Program-made: the position numbers and the translations under genes
Notes under the pieces: generated by a model
The model's input: only the letters and a program-made list of their open reading frames with translations
The model's database searches: none
Told to the model about the DNA's origin: nothing
Part shown: positions 14,314-27,371 of the stretch, one piece after another
How positions within the stretch are numbered: the stretch's first letter is position 1
Layout: the number at the start of each line of letters is the position of its first letter
From: Kitasatospora humi
Lineage (GTDB): Bacteria > Actinomycetota > Actinomycetes > Streptomycetales > Streptomycetaceae
Reading direction: 5' to 3'
Length of the DNA stretch: 64,000 nucleotides
NCBI RefSeq assembly: GCF_020907985.1
Contig: NZ_JAJJPA010000010.1
Span: forward strand, 62,001 to 126,000

Positions 14314-15231
14314 TCAGCCGCTGAGTCGGGCGGTCTCCACCAGGACCACGGCGACGATCGCCGCCAGCATCAGGGCCACGGTGGTGGCCTGCACCAGATC
14401 GCGGTGGGCCCGGGGCGCGTGCATCAGGCCGATCCCGGTGACGGTCCCGGCGACCAACCCGCCGATGTGCGCCCGCCAGTCGATGCCGGGCACCGAGAAG
14501 GTGATCACCAGGTTGAAGACGATCAGCGCGACCACCGGGCCGATCGGCTGGCGGGCCGCCCGGAACAGCACCGCGGTAGCGCCGAACAGGCCGAAGATCG
14601 CTCCTGAGGCGCCCAGCGAGGCGGTGCCGCTCCCCGACACCAGGTAGACCAGCGCGCTGCCGGCCAGCCCGCTGACCACGTAGAGCGCCAGGAACCGCAG
14701 CCGGCCCAGCACCCGCTCCAGGTTGGGGCCGATCCACCACAGCGCCAGCATGTTGGAGCCCACGTGCAGCGGATTCGTCGGCTGGTGCATGAAGATCGCG
14801 GTGAACAGCCGGTAGTACTCGCCGCCCGCCACACCGTGCAGGTGGCCGTACTGGTCCACCCAGCTGGCCAGGTCCCACTGGTAGGTCAGCGGCTTGTAGA
14901 GGAACGAGGACACCACGAACAGCGCCAGGTTGATCCCGATCAGGATCTTGGTGACCAGGCTGCCGTCCCCGGTGAGCTTGCCGCCGAACCGGGTGGTGGG
15001 CACCTGCGACTGCTGCGGCTGCTGCGCGGGCGGATGCGACGAGGTTCCGTTCACGCACTCCGGGCAGTGGAAGCCGACCGAGGCGTCGACCATGCACCGG
15101 GGGCAGATGGGCCGGCCGCAGCGCGAGCAGCTGACCCCGGTCTCCTGCTCGGGGTGCCGGTAGCAGCGCGGCAGCCGGTGCGCACCGGCTCCGGTGGGTG
15201 CCGCCGGACCGGTCGGGTCGCCCTGGGTCAT
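14314..15231 (-). CDS. Rhomboid family intramembrane serine protease
   Basis: A 305-residue polytopic membrane protein. The N-terminus has a zinc-ribbon-like module with paired Cys (CYRHPEQETGVSCSRCGRP, then CPRCMVD and CPEC). A multi-helix rhomboid domain follows (about 100-290) with the catalytic Ser in GASGAIFGLFG, the HVGSNMLALWW loop and the catalytic His in WRAHIGGLVAGTV. Rhomboids cleave transmembrane substrates within the membrane; no substrate is evident here. The zinc-ribbon N-terminus is a common actinobacterial variant. It lies 104 bp downstream of the cyclophilin gene on the same strand. Confidence 0.93.
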   Translation of the reverse strand: MTQGDPTGPAAPTGAGAHRLPRCYRHPEQETGVSCSRCGRPICPRCMVDASVGFHCPECVNGTSSHPPAQQPQQSQVPTTRFGGKLTGDGSLVTKILIGINLALFVVSSFLYKPLTYQWDLASWVDQYGHLHGVAGGEYYRLFTAIFMHQPTNPLHVGSNMLALWWIGPNLERVLGRLRFLALYVVSGLAGSALVYLVSGSGTASLGASGAIFGLFGATAVLFRAARQPIGPVVALIVFNLVITFSVPGIDWRAHIGGLVAGTVTGIGLMHAPRAHRDLVQATTVALMLAAIVAVVLVETARLSG

Positions 15232-15334
15232 CGCGCCTCTCTCTGCCTGGCATGACGAGTCCCGGGGCCCACCACCGCGTGGCGGACCACCGGGACCGTC
15301 AAGGCTACTGCCGCGCCGGGGACGCCGACAGGCG

Positions 15335-15859
15335 TCAGCGGCGGGTGATCTCCACCGAGTTGATCACCACGTCCTGGACCGGACGGTCGTTGGGGCCGGT
15401 CTTGACACCGGCGATCACGGCGACGACCTTCTGGCTGGCCTCGTCCTCGACCGCGCCGAAGATGGTGTGCTTGCCGGTCAACCAGGTGGTGGGGGCCACC
15501 GTGATGAAGAACTGCGAGCCGTTGGTGCCCGGGCCGGCGTTGGCCATGGCGAGCAGGAACGGCTTGGTGAAGGCCAGGTCGGGGTGGAACTCGTCGCCGA
15601 ACTTGTAGCCCGGGCCGCCGATGCCCTGACCCAGCGGGTCACCGCCCTGGATCATGAAGCCGTCGATGATCCGGTGGAATATGGTGCCGTCGTAGAGCTT
15701 GGCATTGGTCTTCTGGCCGGTGCGCGGGTCGGTCCACTCGCGCGTGCCCTCGGCCAGCTCGACGAAGTTCGCCACGGTCTTGGGGGCGTGGTTGGGGAAG
15801 AGCTTGACCACGATGTCGCCGTGGTTCGTCTTGAGGGTCGCGAACAGTTCCTCGGCCAC
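15335..15859 (-). CDS. Peptidyl-prolyl cis-trans isomerase (cyclophilin)
   Basis: A 174-residue single-domain cyclophilin from GTG 15859 (VAEELFATLKTNHGDIVVKLF). Signature elements are FHRIIDGFMIQGGDP, GYKFGDEFHPDL, FLLAMANAGPGTNGSQFFIT and HTIFGAVEDE. The catalytic Arg (FHRI) and the QFFIT core are intact. It has no signal peptide, so it is cytoplasmic and accelerates proline isomerisation during folding. The start was chosen for the AAGGAAGG site upstream; the frame continues to 15946 but those residues are atypical. It diverges from the DUF5324 gene across 142 bp. Confidence 0.95.
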   Translation of the reverse strand: MAEELFATLKTNHGDIVVKLFPNHAPKTVANFVELAEGTREWTDPRTGQKTNAKLYDGTIFHRIIDGFMIQGGDPLGQGIGGPGYKFGDEFHPDLAFTKPFLLAMANAGPGTNGSQFFITVAPTTWLTGKHTIFGAVEDEASQKVVAVIAGVKTGPNDRPVQDVVINSVEITRR

Positions 15860-16001
15860 GAGGATGCCTTCCTTCTCTTGGTCACTGACCTCTGCATCAT
15901 GGCAGACGGCCCAGCCTGCCATGCAAAGGGATAAAACGGCATGCATGATCTCGAATCAGGTGGATAAGTGCCGCTACAACACCCCAGGAGGTGGATCTTC
16001 C

Positions 16002-16760
16002 GTGACCCGTATGCCCGCCGTGCCCTCCCTCGAAGGCGCACGTGAGACGGCCGGCCGGACCCTGGAGACGCTGGCGCCCTATGCGGCGACGGCCCGGGAC
16101 ACCGCGGCGCAGTACGCGGACGGAGCCCGGCAGCGGCTGGGCCCGGCCCTGGAGGCGCTGGGGCCGCGGCTGGAGGCGGCCGTCGACCAAGCCAGGGCGG
16201 GCGGGCTGCAGGCGGCCCAGTCGGCCCGCGCCGGCCTGGCACCGCGAGTCGGACAGGCCTTCGCCGCGCTGCCACCGAAGAGCCAGGAGAACGCCGTCAA
16301 GGCCGTCCACCGGGCCCAGGAGGCCGCGCTGCACGCCCGGCACTCGGCCGAGCACGCCCGGGCCGCCGCGCTGCCGGTGGTGCAGGAGGCCCAGGCCCGG
16401 GGTGCGGCCGCGCTGTCCGCCCTCCAGGGCAAGCAGCCGGCGGCGCGGCGTTGCGGCTGCAGCCGCCGTCGGATGACCGCCGAGGCCCGGCGGGCCGCCC
16501 GGGCCGAGCGCGGTCGCCGCGGGTCACTGGCCGCGGTGGGGCTGCTGGCGATCGGCGGCGGGGTGCTGCTCTGGGCCTGGTACCGGCGGCGCAGCGAGCC
16601 GGAGTGGCTGATCGAGCCGCCCGAGGTGCAGCACCCGCTGAACCCGGTGCACCCGGCCTCGCGTGCCACCGGCACCGCTGGGGACGCCTCGGAGGCGGCT
16701 GAGCGACCCGACGGGCAGACCGGCGAGGACGACCGGCCGGACGGCAGCGGACCGGTCTGA
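16002..16760 (+). CDS. DUF5324 family protein
   Basis: A 252-residue protein from GTG 16002, with the strong ribosome site CCAGGAGGTGG. The first 160 residues are Ala/Arg/Glu-rich helices (TRMPAVPSLEGARETAGRTL, LAPYAATARDTAAQYADGAR) resembling apolipoprotein-like or coiled-coil segments. A Cys pair in RRCGCSRRR, a basic stretch, one membrane helix (about 170-190, GSLAAVGLLAIGGGVLLWAWY) and an acidic, Pro-rich cytoplasmic tail follow. This matches the DUF5324 family of streptomycetes, whose function is unknown. The amphipathic helices could bind membranes; that is inference. Confidence 0.82.
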   Translation: MTRMPAVPSLEGARETAGRTLETLAPYAATARDTAAQYADGARQRLGPALEALGPRLEAAVDQARAGGLQAAQSARAGLAPRVGQAFAALPPKSQENAVKAVHRAQEAALHARHSAEHARAAALPVVQEAQARGAAALSALQGKQPAARRCGCSRRRMTAEARRAARAERGRRGSLAAVGLLAIGGGVLLWAWYRRRSEPEWLIEPPEVQHPLNPVHPASRATGTAGDASEAAERPDGQTGEDDRPDGSGPV

Positions 16761-16785
16761 CGCACCGCCGGACGCAGTGCGCCGG

Positions 16786-16829
16786 AACGCCGATGGCCGG
16801 CCTGGAGGACCAGGCCGGCCATCGGCGTT
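16786..16829. terminator. Strong bidirectional terminator
   Basis: A perfect 20-bp stem around the 4-base loop AGGA (arms 16786-16805 and 16810-16829), ending in a T-run on the + strand. It separates the DUF5324 gene from the leftward tRNA-Ala. Confidence 0.9.
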
Positions 16830-16833
16830 TCCG

Positions 16834-16906
16834 TGGAGCTTAGGAGACTCGAACTCCTGACATCTGCCTTGCAAAGGCAGCGCTCTACCAACTGAGCTAA
16901 AGCCCC
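16834..16906 (-). tRNA. tRNA-Ala (anticodon TGC)
   Basis: A 73-nt cloverleaf: acceptor GGGGCTT with AAGCTCC (one G-U), D arm with AGCTCAGTTGGTAGAGC, anticodon loop CTTTGCAAG with TGC, T arm with GTTCGAGTC. The discriminator is A and CCA is not encoded. Confidence 0.96.
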
Positions 16907-17057
16907 GGGACGGCACCCGTGGCGCCATCGGAGAACAGCGTACCGGGTCGACCGGACTGGGGGCACCTCCCGCCCTCCCCCGGCCGCCGGTCAGGGGCCC
17001 CATGACCGGGGGCCGTGCGCGGGTGTCCGGCCCACCGGGTGGGCAGGAGCAGCGGCG

Positions 17058-17080
17058 GGGAGGTCCCGAGCGGACCTCCC
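17058..17080 (-). terminator. Hairpin downstream of DLW-39 gene
   Basis: A perfect 9-bp stem GGGAGGTCC (17058-17066) with GGACCTCCC (17072-17080) and loop CGAGC, 25 bp past the DLW-39 stop. Confidence 0.6.
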
Positions 17081-17104
17081 GCGTTCCGCCGCGGCGACCT
17101 GAGG

Positions 17105-17233
17105 TCAGCGACCGGCCGGGATCGGGTCGGTGGCCTCGGTCCACAGGTCCTGCTCGGCGCGGTCGGCCTGGACCTGACGGTAGACAAAGAAGCCGCCGAG
17201 GGCGACCAGGGCGACCAGGAGGAGCTTCTTCAC
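17105..17233 (-). CDS. DLW-39 family mini-protein (42 aa)
   Basis: GTG 17233 encodes a 42-residue protein: KKLLLVALVALGGFFVYRQV (a single membrane helix or signal anchor), then QADRAEQDLWTEATDPIPAGR. The conserved E-Q-D-L-W-T-E-A-T-D segment identifies the DLW-39 family of actinobacterial micro-proteins, which are typically found near tRNA-Ile and tRNA-Ala downstream of gyrA, as here. The function is unknown. The ribosome site is GAGAAGGACGAGG. Confidence 0.85.
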   Translation of the reverse strand: MKKLLLVALVALGGFFVYRQVQADRAEQDLWTEATDPIPAGR

Positions 17234-17439
17234 CGCGGGACCTCGTCCTTCTCAGCAGTTCGGGGACTCACCCGCCAGGGTCCCGGCCGGGCGGCCGGGG
17301 TGGCGGGCCTGTGATGTGCGGGGTGTGGTTGGCGACCGAAATCGACCGAACCGCCCTGCGGCCGATGATACACACCCGTGTCCTGTTCGAGACCGGCTAT
17401 CCGGCGCCCCAACATGGGGACGCGGCCCACGGTTTGACG

Positions 17440-17884
17440 TCACGGCGCGCAGGACGGCCGATCGGCGGGGCCGGTCCGGCCGAAGACCACGGTGGCGTCG
17501 TCGTGCCGCTTGCCGGGAACCGGCCGGGCGGGTCCGCGTGCGCGGCGGCCCGCACGACCGCCGGCACCGCGCCCGGACCCCGCTCGTCCGGGGTCTCCAG
17601 CGTGCCCAGCTCCGGCCGTACCGCTCCACCAGCCGCGACACGCCGTCGGCGAGCACCGCGAAGCGCCGCACCCCGGCCGGCGGACGGGAGCCGGTGAGCG
17701 CCTGGTCGGCGGACTCGGGGCGAGTGCTCGCCACCAGAAGCCGCAGGCCGCGTCGCACAGCCGCGACACGCCGGCCCGGTCGTACGTCGGCAACCGCTCC
17801 AGCCGGTCGTCCAGCACCGGGGTTGCCCAGGTCGCAGCTGCCGCCGTGCAGGGCGCAGACGGCCTCGTTCCCGGCCCGCAGCAC
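17440..17884 (-). pseudogene. Degraded PP2C-like phosphatase gene
   Basis: Three overlapping reverse frames contain successive pieces of one protein: HGGSCDLGNP, then VLDDRLERLPTYDRAGV and CGFWWRALA, then STRPESADQALTGSRP, RRFAVLADGVSRLVERYG, then GPGAVPAVVRAAAHADP, and finally GKRHDDATVVFGR before a stop. The order and motifs (LADGVSR, KRHDDATVV) match a PP2C-like phosphatase family of streptomycetes, but at least three frameshifts and an apparent internal deletion break it. The N-terminal metal-binding half is absent. It sits between tRNA-Ala/DLW-39 and tRNA-Ile. The family assignment rests on pattern memory. The boundaries are approximate. Confidence 0.6.
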
Positions 17885-17939
17885 CCGCGCAGCTCCGCTG
17901 CATCGCCGCTCCCGTCCGTCGCGCAGCCGCCGCCAAAAC

Positions 17940-17977
17940 GAAACGCCCGCTCACCGATCCCGGTGAGCGGGCGTTTC
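17940..17977. terminator. Terminator downstream of tRNA-Ile
   Basis: A perfect 17-bp stem (arms 17940-17956 and 17961-17977) around loop ATCC, immediately 3' of the leftward tRNA-Ile. Confidence 0.88.
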
Positions 17978-17983
17978 CGCAGG

Positions 17984-18057
17984 TGGGCCTAACAGGACTT
18001 GAACCTGTGGCCTCTTCCTTATCAGGGAAGCGCTCTAACCGTCTGAGCTATAGGCCC
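17984..18057 (-). tRNA. tRNA-Ile (anticodon GAT)
   Basis: A 74-nt cloverleaf: acceptor GGGCCTA with TAGGCCC, D arm AGCTCAGACGGTTAGAGC, anticodon loop CTGATAA with GAT, T arm GGTTCAAGTCC. Discriminator A; CCA is not fully encoded. Confidence 0.96.
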
Positions 18058-18073
18058 TTGCCGCACTGAAAGA

Positions 18074-19474
18074 TTAGCGGACCGACGGCCGATCTCCCAA
18101 ATCGATACCCTGGCCCTCCTTCGGCCCCCCGATCGCAGGCCTCACCTCGGCAGTTCCGGTCCCGGTCGACCGGCGGCGCAGCCACTGCTCGCGGGTGGCC
18201 GGGAGGCCGCTGGTGCCGCTGGGGGTGGTGCGCACGGCGAGGACCTGGTTGATCCCGATCCGGTTCTCCTCGAAGGCCAGCGCGGAGGCCGCCATGTAGA
18301 GCCGCCAGACCCTGGCCCGGCCGCGGCCGGCCAGTCGGACCGCCTGCGGCCAGTTGGCCTCCAGGTTGGCCACCCACTCGCGCAGCGTCAGGGCGTAGTG
18401 CTCGCGCAGCGATTCGACGTCGCGCACCTCGAAGCCGGCCTCCTCCAGCGAGGAGACGGTGCTGCCGACCGGGGAGAGCTCGCCGTCCGGGAAGACGTAG
18501 CGGTTGATGAAGGGGCTGGGGGTGTGCGGCACCCCGGGGCGGTCGGGGCGGCGGGCGATCTGGTGGTTGAGCAGTCGGCCGCCGGGGACCAGCAGGTCGT
18601 ACAGGCCCTCCGCGTAGACCCGGTACTGGGCGCTGCCGACGTGCTCGGCCATGCCGATCGAGGAGATCGCGTCATAGGGCCCGTCGGGGATCTCGCGGTA
18701 GTCCTGCAGCCGGATCTCCACCCGGTCCGCCAGCCCGGCCGCGGCCACCCGCTCCCGGGCGAGCGCCACCTGCTCGGCGGAGATGGACACGCCGACCGCG
18801 GTGACCCCGTAGTGCTCGGCCGCGTGCAGCACCATCGAGCCCCAGCCGCAGCCGACGTCGAGCAGCCGCATGCCGGGCTCCAGGCCGAGCTTGCGGCAGA
18901 TCAGGTCGAGCTTGGCGAACTGCGCGTCCTCCAGGCTCTTGCCCTCCGGAGCCCAGTAGGCGCACGAGTAGACCATCGACGGGCCGAGCACCAGGCGGTA
19001 GAACTCGTTGCCCACGTCGTAGTGGTGGCTGATCGCGGCCCGGTCCCGGCTGCGGCTGTGCAGCCGGCCCTGCTGGCGGGCCTCCTCGGGCGGCAGCGCG
19101 GGATTCGGGCCGAGCGCGCCGGCCCTGGCCAGCGCGGCCAGGGCCCGCCGCCCGGCCGGGCCGGCCAGGTCGGCCGGGCCCAGGTGCAGGTCGCGCACCT
19201 CGGGCCGCTCGGCGAAGTGCGCCGCCTCGGCCAGCACCGCGTAGAGGTCCTCGCCTTGGCCGAGCTCCAGGTCGCCGGAGACGTAGGCCCTGGCCAGGCC
19301 GAGCTCGCCGGGGGCCCAGAGCAGCCGGCGCAGCGCCCGCCGGTTGCGCAGCACCAGCACCGGGGCGTCGGCCGCCCCGGCGGTGCTGCCGTCCCAAGCT
19401 TGCAGCCGGAACGGCAGCCGGGACCCGAGCAGGCCCTCCACTGCCTCGACGAGCTGCGATGCGATCTGAGCCAT
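18074..19474 (-). CDS. Cyclopropane-fatty-acyl-phospholipid synthase family methyltransferase
   Basis: A 466-residue protein starting at ATG 19474 (MAQIASQLVEAVEGLLGSRL) with a GGAGG site 9 bp upstream; an in-frame ATG at 19624 is possible. It has the CFA synthase N-domain, SRDRAAISHHYDVGNEFYRLVL, YSCAYW, the SAM-binding LLDVGCGWGSMVLHAAEHYG, GVSISAEQVALA and ISSIGMAEHVG. CFA enzymes add a methylene from S-adenosylmethionine across lipid double bonds; related proteins in actinobacteria make other methylated or cyclised lipids. The HYDVGN and GCGWG motifs are intact. It follows tRNA-Ile on the same strand and is probably transcribed alone. Confidence 0.9.
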   Translation of the reverse strand: MAQIASQLVEAVEGLLGSRLPFRLQAWDGSTAGAADAPVLVLRNRRALRRLLWAPGELGLARAYVSGDLELGQGEDLYAVLAEAAHFAERPEVRDLHLGPADLAGPAGRRALAALARAGALGPNPALPPEEARQQGRLHSRSRDRAAISHHYDVGNEFYRLVLGPSMVYSCAYWAPEGKSLEDAQFAKLDLICRKLGLEPGMRLLDVGCGWGSMVLHAAEHYGVTAVGVSISAEQVALARERVAAAGLADRVEIRLQDYREIPDGPYDAISSIGMAEHVGSAQYRVYAEGLYDLLVPGGRLLNHQIARRPDRPGVPHTPSPFINRYVFPDGELSPVGSTVSSLEEAGFEVRDVESLREHYALTLREWVANLEANWPQAVRLAGRGRARVWRLYMAASALAFEENRIGINQVLAVRTTPSGTSGLPATREQWLRRRSTGTGTAEVRPAIGGPKEGQGIDLGDRPSVR

Positions 19475-19634
19475 CGTGTGGAACCTCCGCGCAACCGTGG
19501 GGACAGCTGAACGCCGAGCAGCCGCCCCCTGAATCCGTACCGGTAGCCGTGCAGGCAGCCGCACCAGCCAATCCGAACGGCCGCGCGAAGTCCCGGCGGC
19601 ACGCCGGGACCGGACGGCTGTCACCCGAATGACG

Positions 19635-19674
19635 AGGCGGGCCCCTTCGATGAAACCGCCGAAGGGGCCCGCCT
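19635..19674. terminator. Terminator between the DUF3566 and CFA-type genes
   Basis: A perfect 15-bp stem AGGCGGGCCCCTTCG (19635-19649) with its complement (19660-19674), about 105 bp past the DUF3566 stop and upstream of the CFA-type gene. Confidence 0.85.
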
Positions 19675-19778
19675 ATGCCGGATTTCGCGAAACTGGTTCG
19701 TGAACCGGTGCGTACTGAGTGAAGTCGTGACGATGTGTCAGGCTGACGCGCGGTCAGCCGGGAGCCGCCCGGGTCGGG

Positions 19779-20474
19779 TCACTCCTCCTCGGCCAGCGTC
19801 AGCTCGACGCCGCCGGTGAAGCCGGCCGCCGAGTTGTAGATGAACGCGGCGAGGGTGGAGAGCGCGGTCAGCAGCACCACGTCGACCACGGCGATCAGCG
19901 CGGTCCAGGTGAGCACCTGCCCGAAGCCGACGTAGTCCATGATGTTGACGCCGCCGGTGCCGGTGCTGCCCGAGCCGGTGACCTCCTTGAGGGTCTTGCC
20001 GATCGAGTCGAAGACGCCCAGGGTGTCCAGCGTGCTCCAGAGCACGATGGCGGCCACGATCATGATGATGCCGAGCGCCAGCGACAGCAGGAAGCTGACC
20101 TTCATCACCGACCAGGGGTCGGCCTTGAGCACCCGCAGCCGCGCCTTGCGGGTCCGGCCGGAGCCGGCCGACGGCGCCGCGGCGGCCGGCCGGGGGGCCG
20201 ACTGGCCCGCCTGGCCCGGGGCGCGGGTGCCGCGCCCGGCGGCCGGCTGCCCCTTGGTGTAGGTGGTCGGCTGGGAGTACCCGCCGGCCGCCGACTGACC
20301 CGGCGGGGGCACCGTCGGCTTGTCGGCCGTGCCACCGCTGTAGCCGCCGGTGGAGCCCACCGAGGACATCACAGAGGTGGACGCCGCCGGATGCTCGGCC
20401 GACGGCTGCGGAACACCTCCGAACGGCGCACCGCCCGGCGCGGCACCTCCCGCAGCACCCGTGGTCCCACTCAC
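19779..20474 (-). CDS. DUF3566 domain membrane protein
   Basis: A 231-residue protein from GTG 20474 with ribosome site GCGGGAGGAAC. A Gly/Pro/Ala-rich cytoplasmic N-terminal half (about 1-105) leads to the DUF3566 domain: KARLRVLKADPWSVMKVSFL, then membrane helices (about 125-150 and 190-215), LDTLGVFDSIGKTLKEVTG, ending FIYNSAAGFTGGVELTLAEEE. DUF3566 proteins follow gyrA in most actinobacteria. The mycobacterial counterpart CwsA interacts with CrgA and the polar growth protein Wag31, but that identity is not proven for this protein. The frame upstream to 20666 overlaps gyrA and is not used. Confidence 0.88.
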   Translation of the reverse strand: MSGTTGAAGGAAPGGAPFGGVPQPSAEHPAASTSVMSSVGSTGGYSGGTADKPTVPPPGQSAAGGYSQPTTYTKGQPAAGRGTRAPGQAGQSAPRPAAAAPSAGSGRTRKARLRVLKADPWSVMKVSFLLSLALGIIMIVAAIVLWSTLDTLGVFDSIGKTLKEVTGSGSTGTGGVNIMDYVGFGQVLTWTALIAVVDVVLLTALSTLAAFIYNSAAGFTGGVELTLAEEE

Positions 20475-20563
20475 TCTGGTTCCTCCCGCAGTTCCTGCCC
20501 GGGACGCGGCCACGTCCCGGTCGACACTCCACTGTGCGGCATCAAGCTGAGAAGCCCGAAACC

Positions 20564-20609
20564 GGGGCAGCCGGTGCCCCCGTCGAACGGCGGGGGTACC
20601 GGCTGCCCC
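20564..20609 (-). terminator. Terminator of gyrA
   Basis: A 19-bp stem with one wobble (arms 20564-20582 and 20591-20609), starting 8 bp past the gyrA stop. It separates gyrA from the DUF3566 gene. Confidence 0.9.
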
Positions 20610-20616
20610 ACCACCG

Positions 20617-23235
<2,619 letters not shown>

Positions 23236-23304
23236 TGCTGGTCAGTTTCCTTTCACGCGTGACTGGACGGGCGGAGACGGACGGTCGATCACACGTCCAG
23301 GCAC

Positions 23305-25395
<2,091 letters not shown>

Positions 25396-25614
25396 TCAGT
25401 TACCGCAAGTTGCAGTGTTTGCGGTTCAGTCTACCGGTACGACTGACATAGATGGGCGTTTGGCAGGCCTTGAAGGCGGATTTGCCGCCCCGAATCCCCT
25501 CCGCACATGTCCCGATACTCGCCCGGGGGGCTGAGCGGCTTCACGCAGGCCGCCAGCGGTTCCGGAGGTGTGCGCTCCGTCAAGAGGCGCTCCTGCGTCA
25601 CCGCGCCCGACGAC

Positions 25615-26127
25615 TCAGCCCCAGGTGTCGCGCGGACCCGTGCTGCCCGGCGCGCGCAGCCGGCCGTACCGCCGCTGCGGCACCGACGGCCCGAACACCC
25701 GGATCACCCGGACCGTGCCGTGCCCCAGCTCGTGGTTGAGCCGCGCCACCAACTGCCTTGCCAGCAAACGCAACTGAGTGGCCCACGCGGTGGAGTCACA
25801 ACGCACCGTCAGCACCGCCTCGGCCTCGTCGAAGTGCTCCGGGGCGCAGTGCGCGGCGATGTCCGGGCCGACGATCTGCGGCCAGCGGCCCATCACCCCG
25901 GCCACCGCGGCCGGCGCCTCCCAGCCACGCTCCGTGATCAAACGATTGAGCGCGGCCCCCAGCGGCACCGGGTCCCGGCCGTCCGCCCGGGCCCCGCTGC
26001 GCAGCCCGTGCCGCTTCGCCTCGCGCTTCTCGCGCACCTGCTCGCCGCGCTGCCGGGCCTGCTCCTTGGCCGCCCGCAGCGCGACCCGGGCCAGGTCGAC
26101 GCCGGAGAGCTGCGGTTCGTCGCTCAT
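25615..26127 (-). CDS. dciA: DUF721/DciA family protein
   Basis: A 170-residue protein from ATG 26127 with a charged N-terminus (LARVALRAAKEQARQRGEQV) and a DUF721 domain: LGAALNRLITERGWEAPAAV, VMGRWPQIVGPDIAAHC, VRCDSTAWATQLRLLARQLV and IRVFGPSVP. DUF721 proteins are DciA-type loaders or regulators of the replicative helicase and are encoded next to recF and gyrB in actinobacteria. It follows recF after 74 bp on the same strand. Direct helicase-loading activity in streptomycetes is inferred from the family. Confidence 0.9.
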   Translation of the reverse strand: MSDEPQLSGVDLARVALRAAKEQARQRGEQVREKREAKRHGLRSGARADGRDPVPLGAALNRLITERGWEAPAAVAGVMGRWPQIVGPDIAAHCAPEHFDEAEAVLTVRCDSTAWATQLRLLARQLVARLNHELGHGTVRVIRVFGPSVPQRRYGRLRAPGSTGPRDTWG

Positions 26128-26201
26128 CGGCGGTGCGCTCCTTCTTCCCCAGGCTGTGGACAGACCAGAGTACGGCTTCGCGCCCCCCGCCGTCGGATCC
26201 G

Positions 26202-27338
26202 TCAGGGGTGGATCCGGCTGACCTCGCCGTCCGCCACCGCGTACCGCGCGCCGGCCAGCGCCTTGGGCACGTCCTCCGGCACCGCCGCGGTGACCAGCAC
26301 CTGCTCGCCGCCGGCCACCAGCTCGGCCAGCTGGTCGCGCCGCCTGGCGTCCAGCTCGGCGAAGACGTCGTCCAGGATCAGCACCGGCTCGCCGCCGTCC
26401 GCCCGCAGCAGCTCGTAGGAGGCCAGCCGCAGCGCCAGCGCGAACGACCAGGACTCGCCGTGGCTGGCGTAGCCCTTGGCGGGCAGGGTGCCGAGCAGCA
26501 GGCCCAGCTCGTCCCGGTGCGGTCCGACCAGGGTCAGCCCGCGCTCGGTCTCCTGCCTGCGCACCGCCCGCAGCGCCTCCAGCAGCCGCTGCTCCGCCTC
26601 CTCCCGGCTGCCCGGCAGGGCGCCCTCGAAGGCCGAGGCCCGGTACTCCAGGGCGGTCGGGCCGCCGCCCGGCGCCAGCCGCTCGTAGGCCTGCGCCACC
26701 AGCGGCTGCAGGGCCGCGACCAGCTGCAGCCGGAAGGCCGTCAGCTCCGCCCCCGCCCGGGCCAGATGGCCGTCCCAGACCTCCAGCGTGGACAGGTCGG
26801 CGCCCTTGCCGCCGCCGGCCCGGCGGGCCATCGCGGCGGTCTTCAGCAGCGCGTTGCGCTGCTTGAGCACCCGCTCGTAGTCGGCGCGCACGCCGGCCAG
26901 CCGGGGCGCCCGGGAAGTCAGCAGCTCGTCCAGGAACCGCCGCCGCTCCCCCGGGTCGCCCTTGACCAGCGCCAGGTCCTCGGGGGCGAACAGCACAGTG
27001 CGCAGCAGGCCCAGCACGTCGCGCGGACGGACGTTGTCGGAGCGGTTGATCCGGGCCCGGTTGGCCTTGCCCGGGGTGATCTCCAGTTCGATCAGGGTGG
27101 TCCGGCCGCGGTCCTCGACCGAGCCGCGCACCACCGCCCGCTCGGCGCCCTGGCGGACCAGCGGGGCGTCGGTGGCCACCCGGTGGCTGCCCAGCGTCGC
27201 CAGGTAGCCGATCGCCTCCACCAGATTGGTCTTGCCCTGGCCGTTGGGCCCCACGAACGCGGTCACGCCCGGGTCGAGGGGTACCTCGGCCCGGGCGTAG
27301 GACCGGAAATCGGCGAGCGACAGGTGCGCGACATGCAT
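26202..27338 (-). CDS. recF: DNA replication/repair protein RecF
   Basis: A 378-residue SMC-like ATPase. It has the Walker A motif in [20 protein letters not shown], the N-terminal [19 protein letters not shown], the RecF signature LVGPHRDEL, and the Walker B/D-loop in [20 protein letters not shown]. RecF binds gapped DNA and helps load RecA with RecO and RecR. It lies within the dnaN-gnd-recF-dciA block, 33 bp after gnd, so co-transcription is likely. Confidence 0.98.
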   Translation of the reverse strand: MHVAHLSLADFRSYARAEVPLDPGVTAFVGPNGQGKTNLVEAIGYLATLGSHRVATDAPLVRQGAERAVVRGSVEDRGRTTLIELEITPGKANRARINRSDNVRPRDVLGLLRTVLFAPEDLALVKGDPGERRRFLDELLTSRAPRLAGVRADYERVLKQRNALLKTAAMARRAGGGKGADLSTLEVWDGHLARAGAELTAFRLQLVAALQPLVAQAYERLAPGGGPTALEYRASAFEGALPGSREEAEQRLLEALRAVRRQETERGLTLVGPHRDELGLLLGTLPAKGYASHGESWSFALALRLASYELLRADGGEPVLILDDVFAELDARRRDQLAELVAGGEQVLVTAAVPEDVPKALAGARYAVADGEVSRIHP

Positions 27339-27371
27339 GGGGAGGTACTGCGCCCGCCTTCTGGTGCTTCG

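Noticed and set aside
16945-17000. Possible third copy of the G/C-rich hairpin near GGGGGCACCTCCC
   Set aside because: It shares only the opening GGGGGCACC; the stem does not match the two copies at 3374 and 62682.
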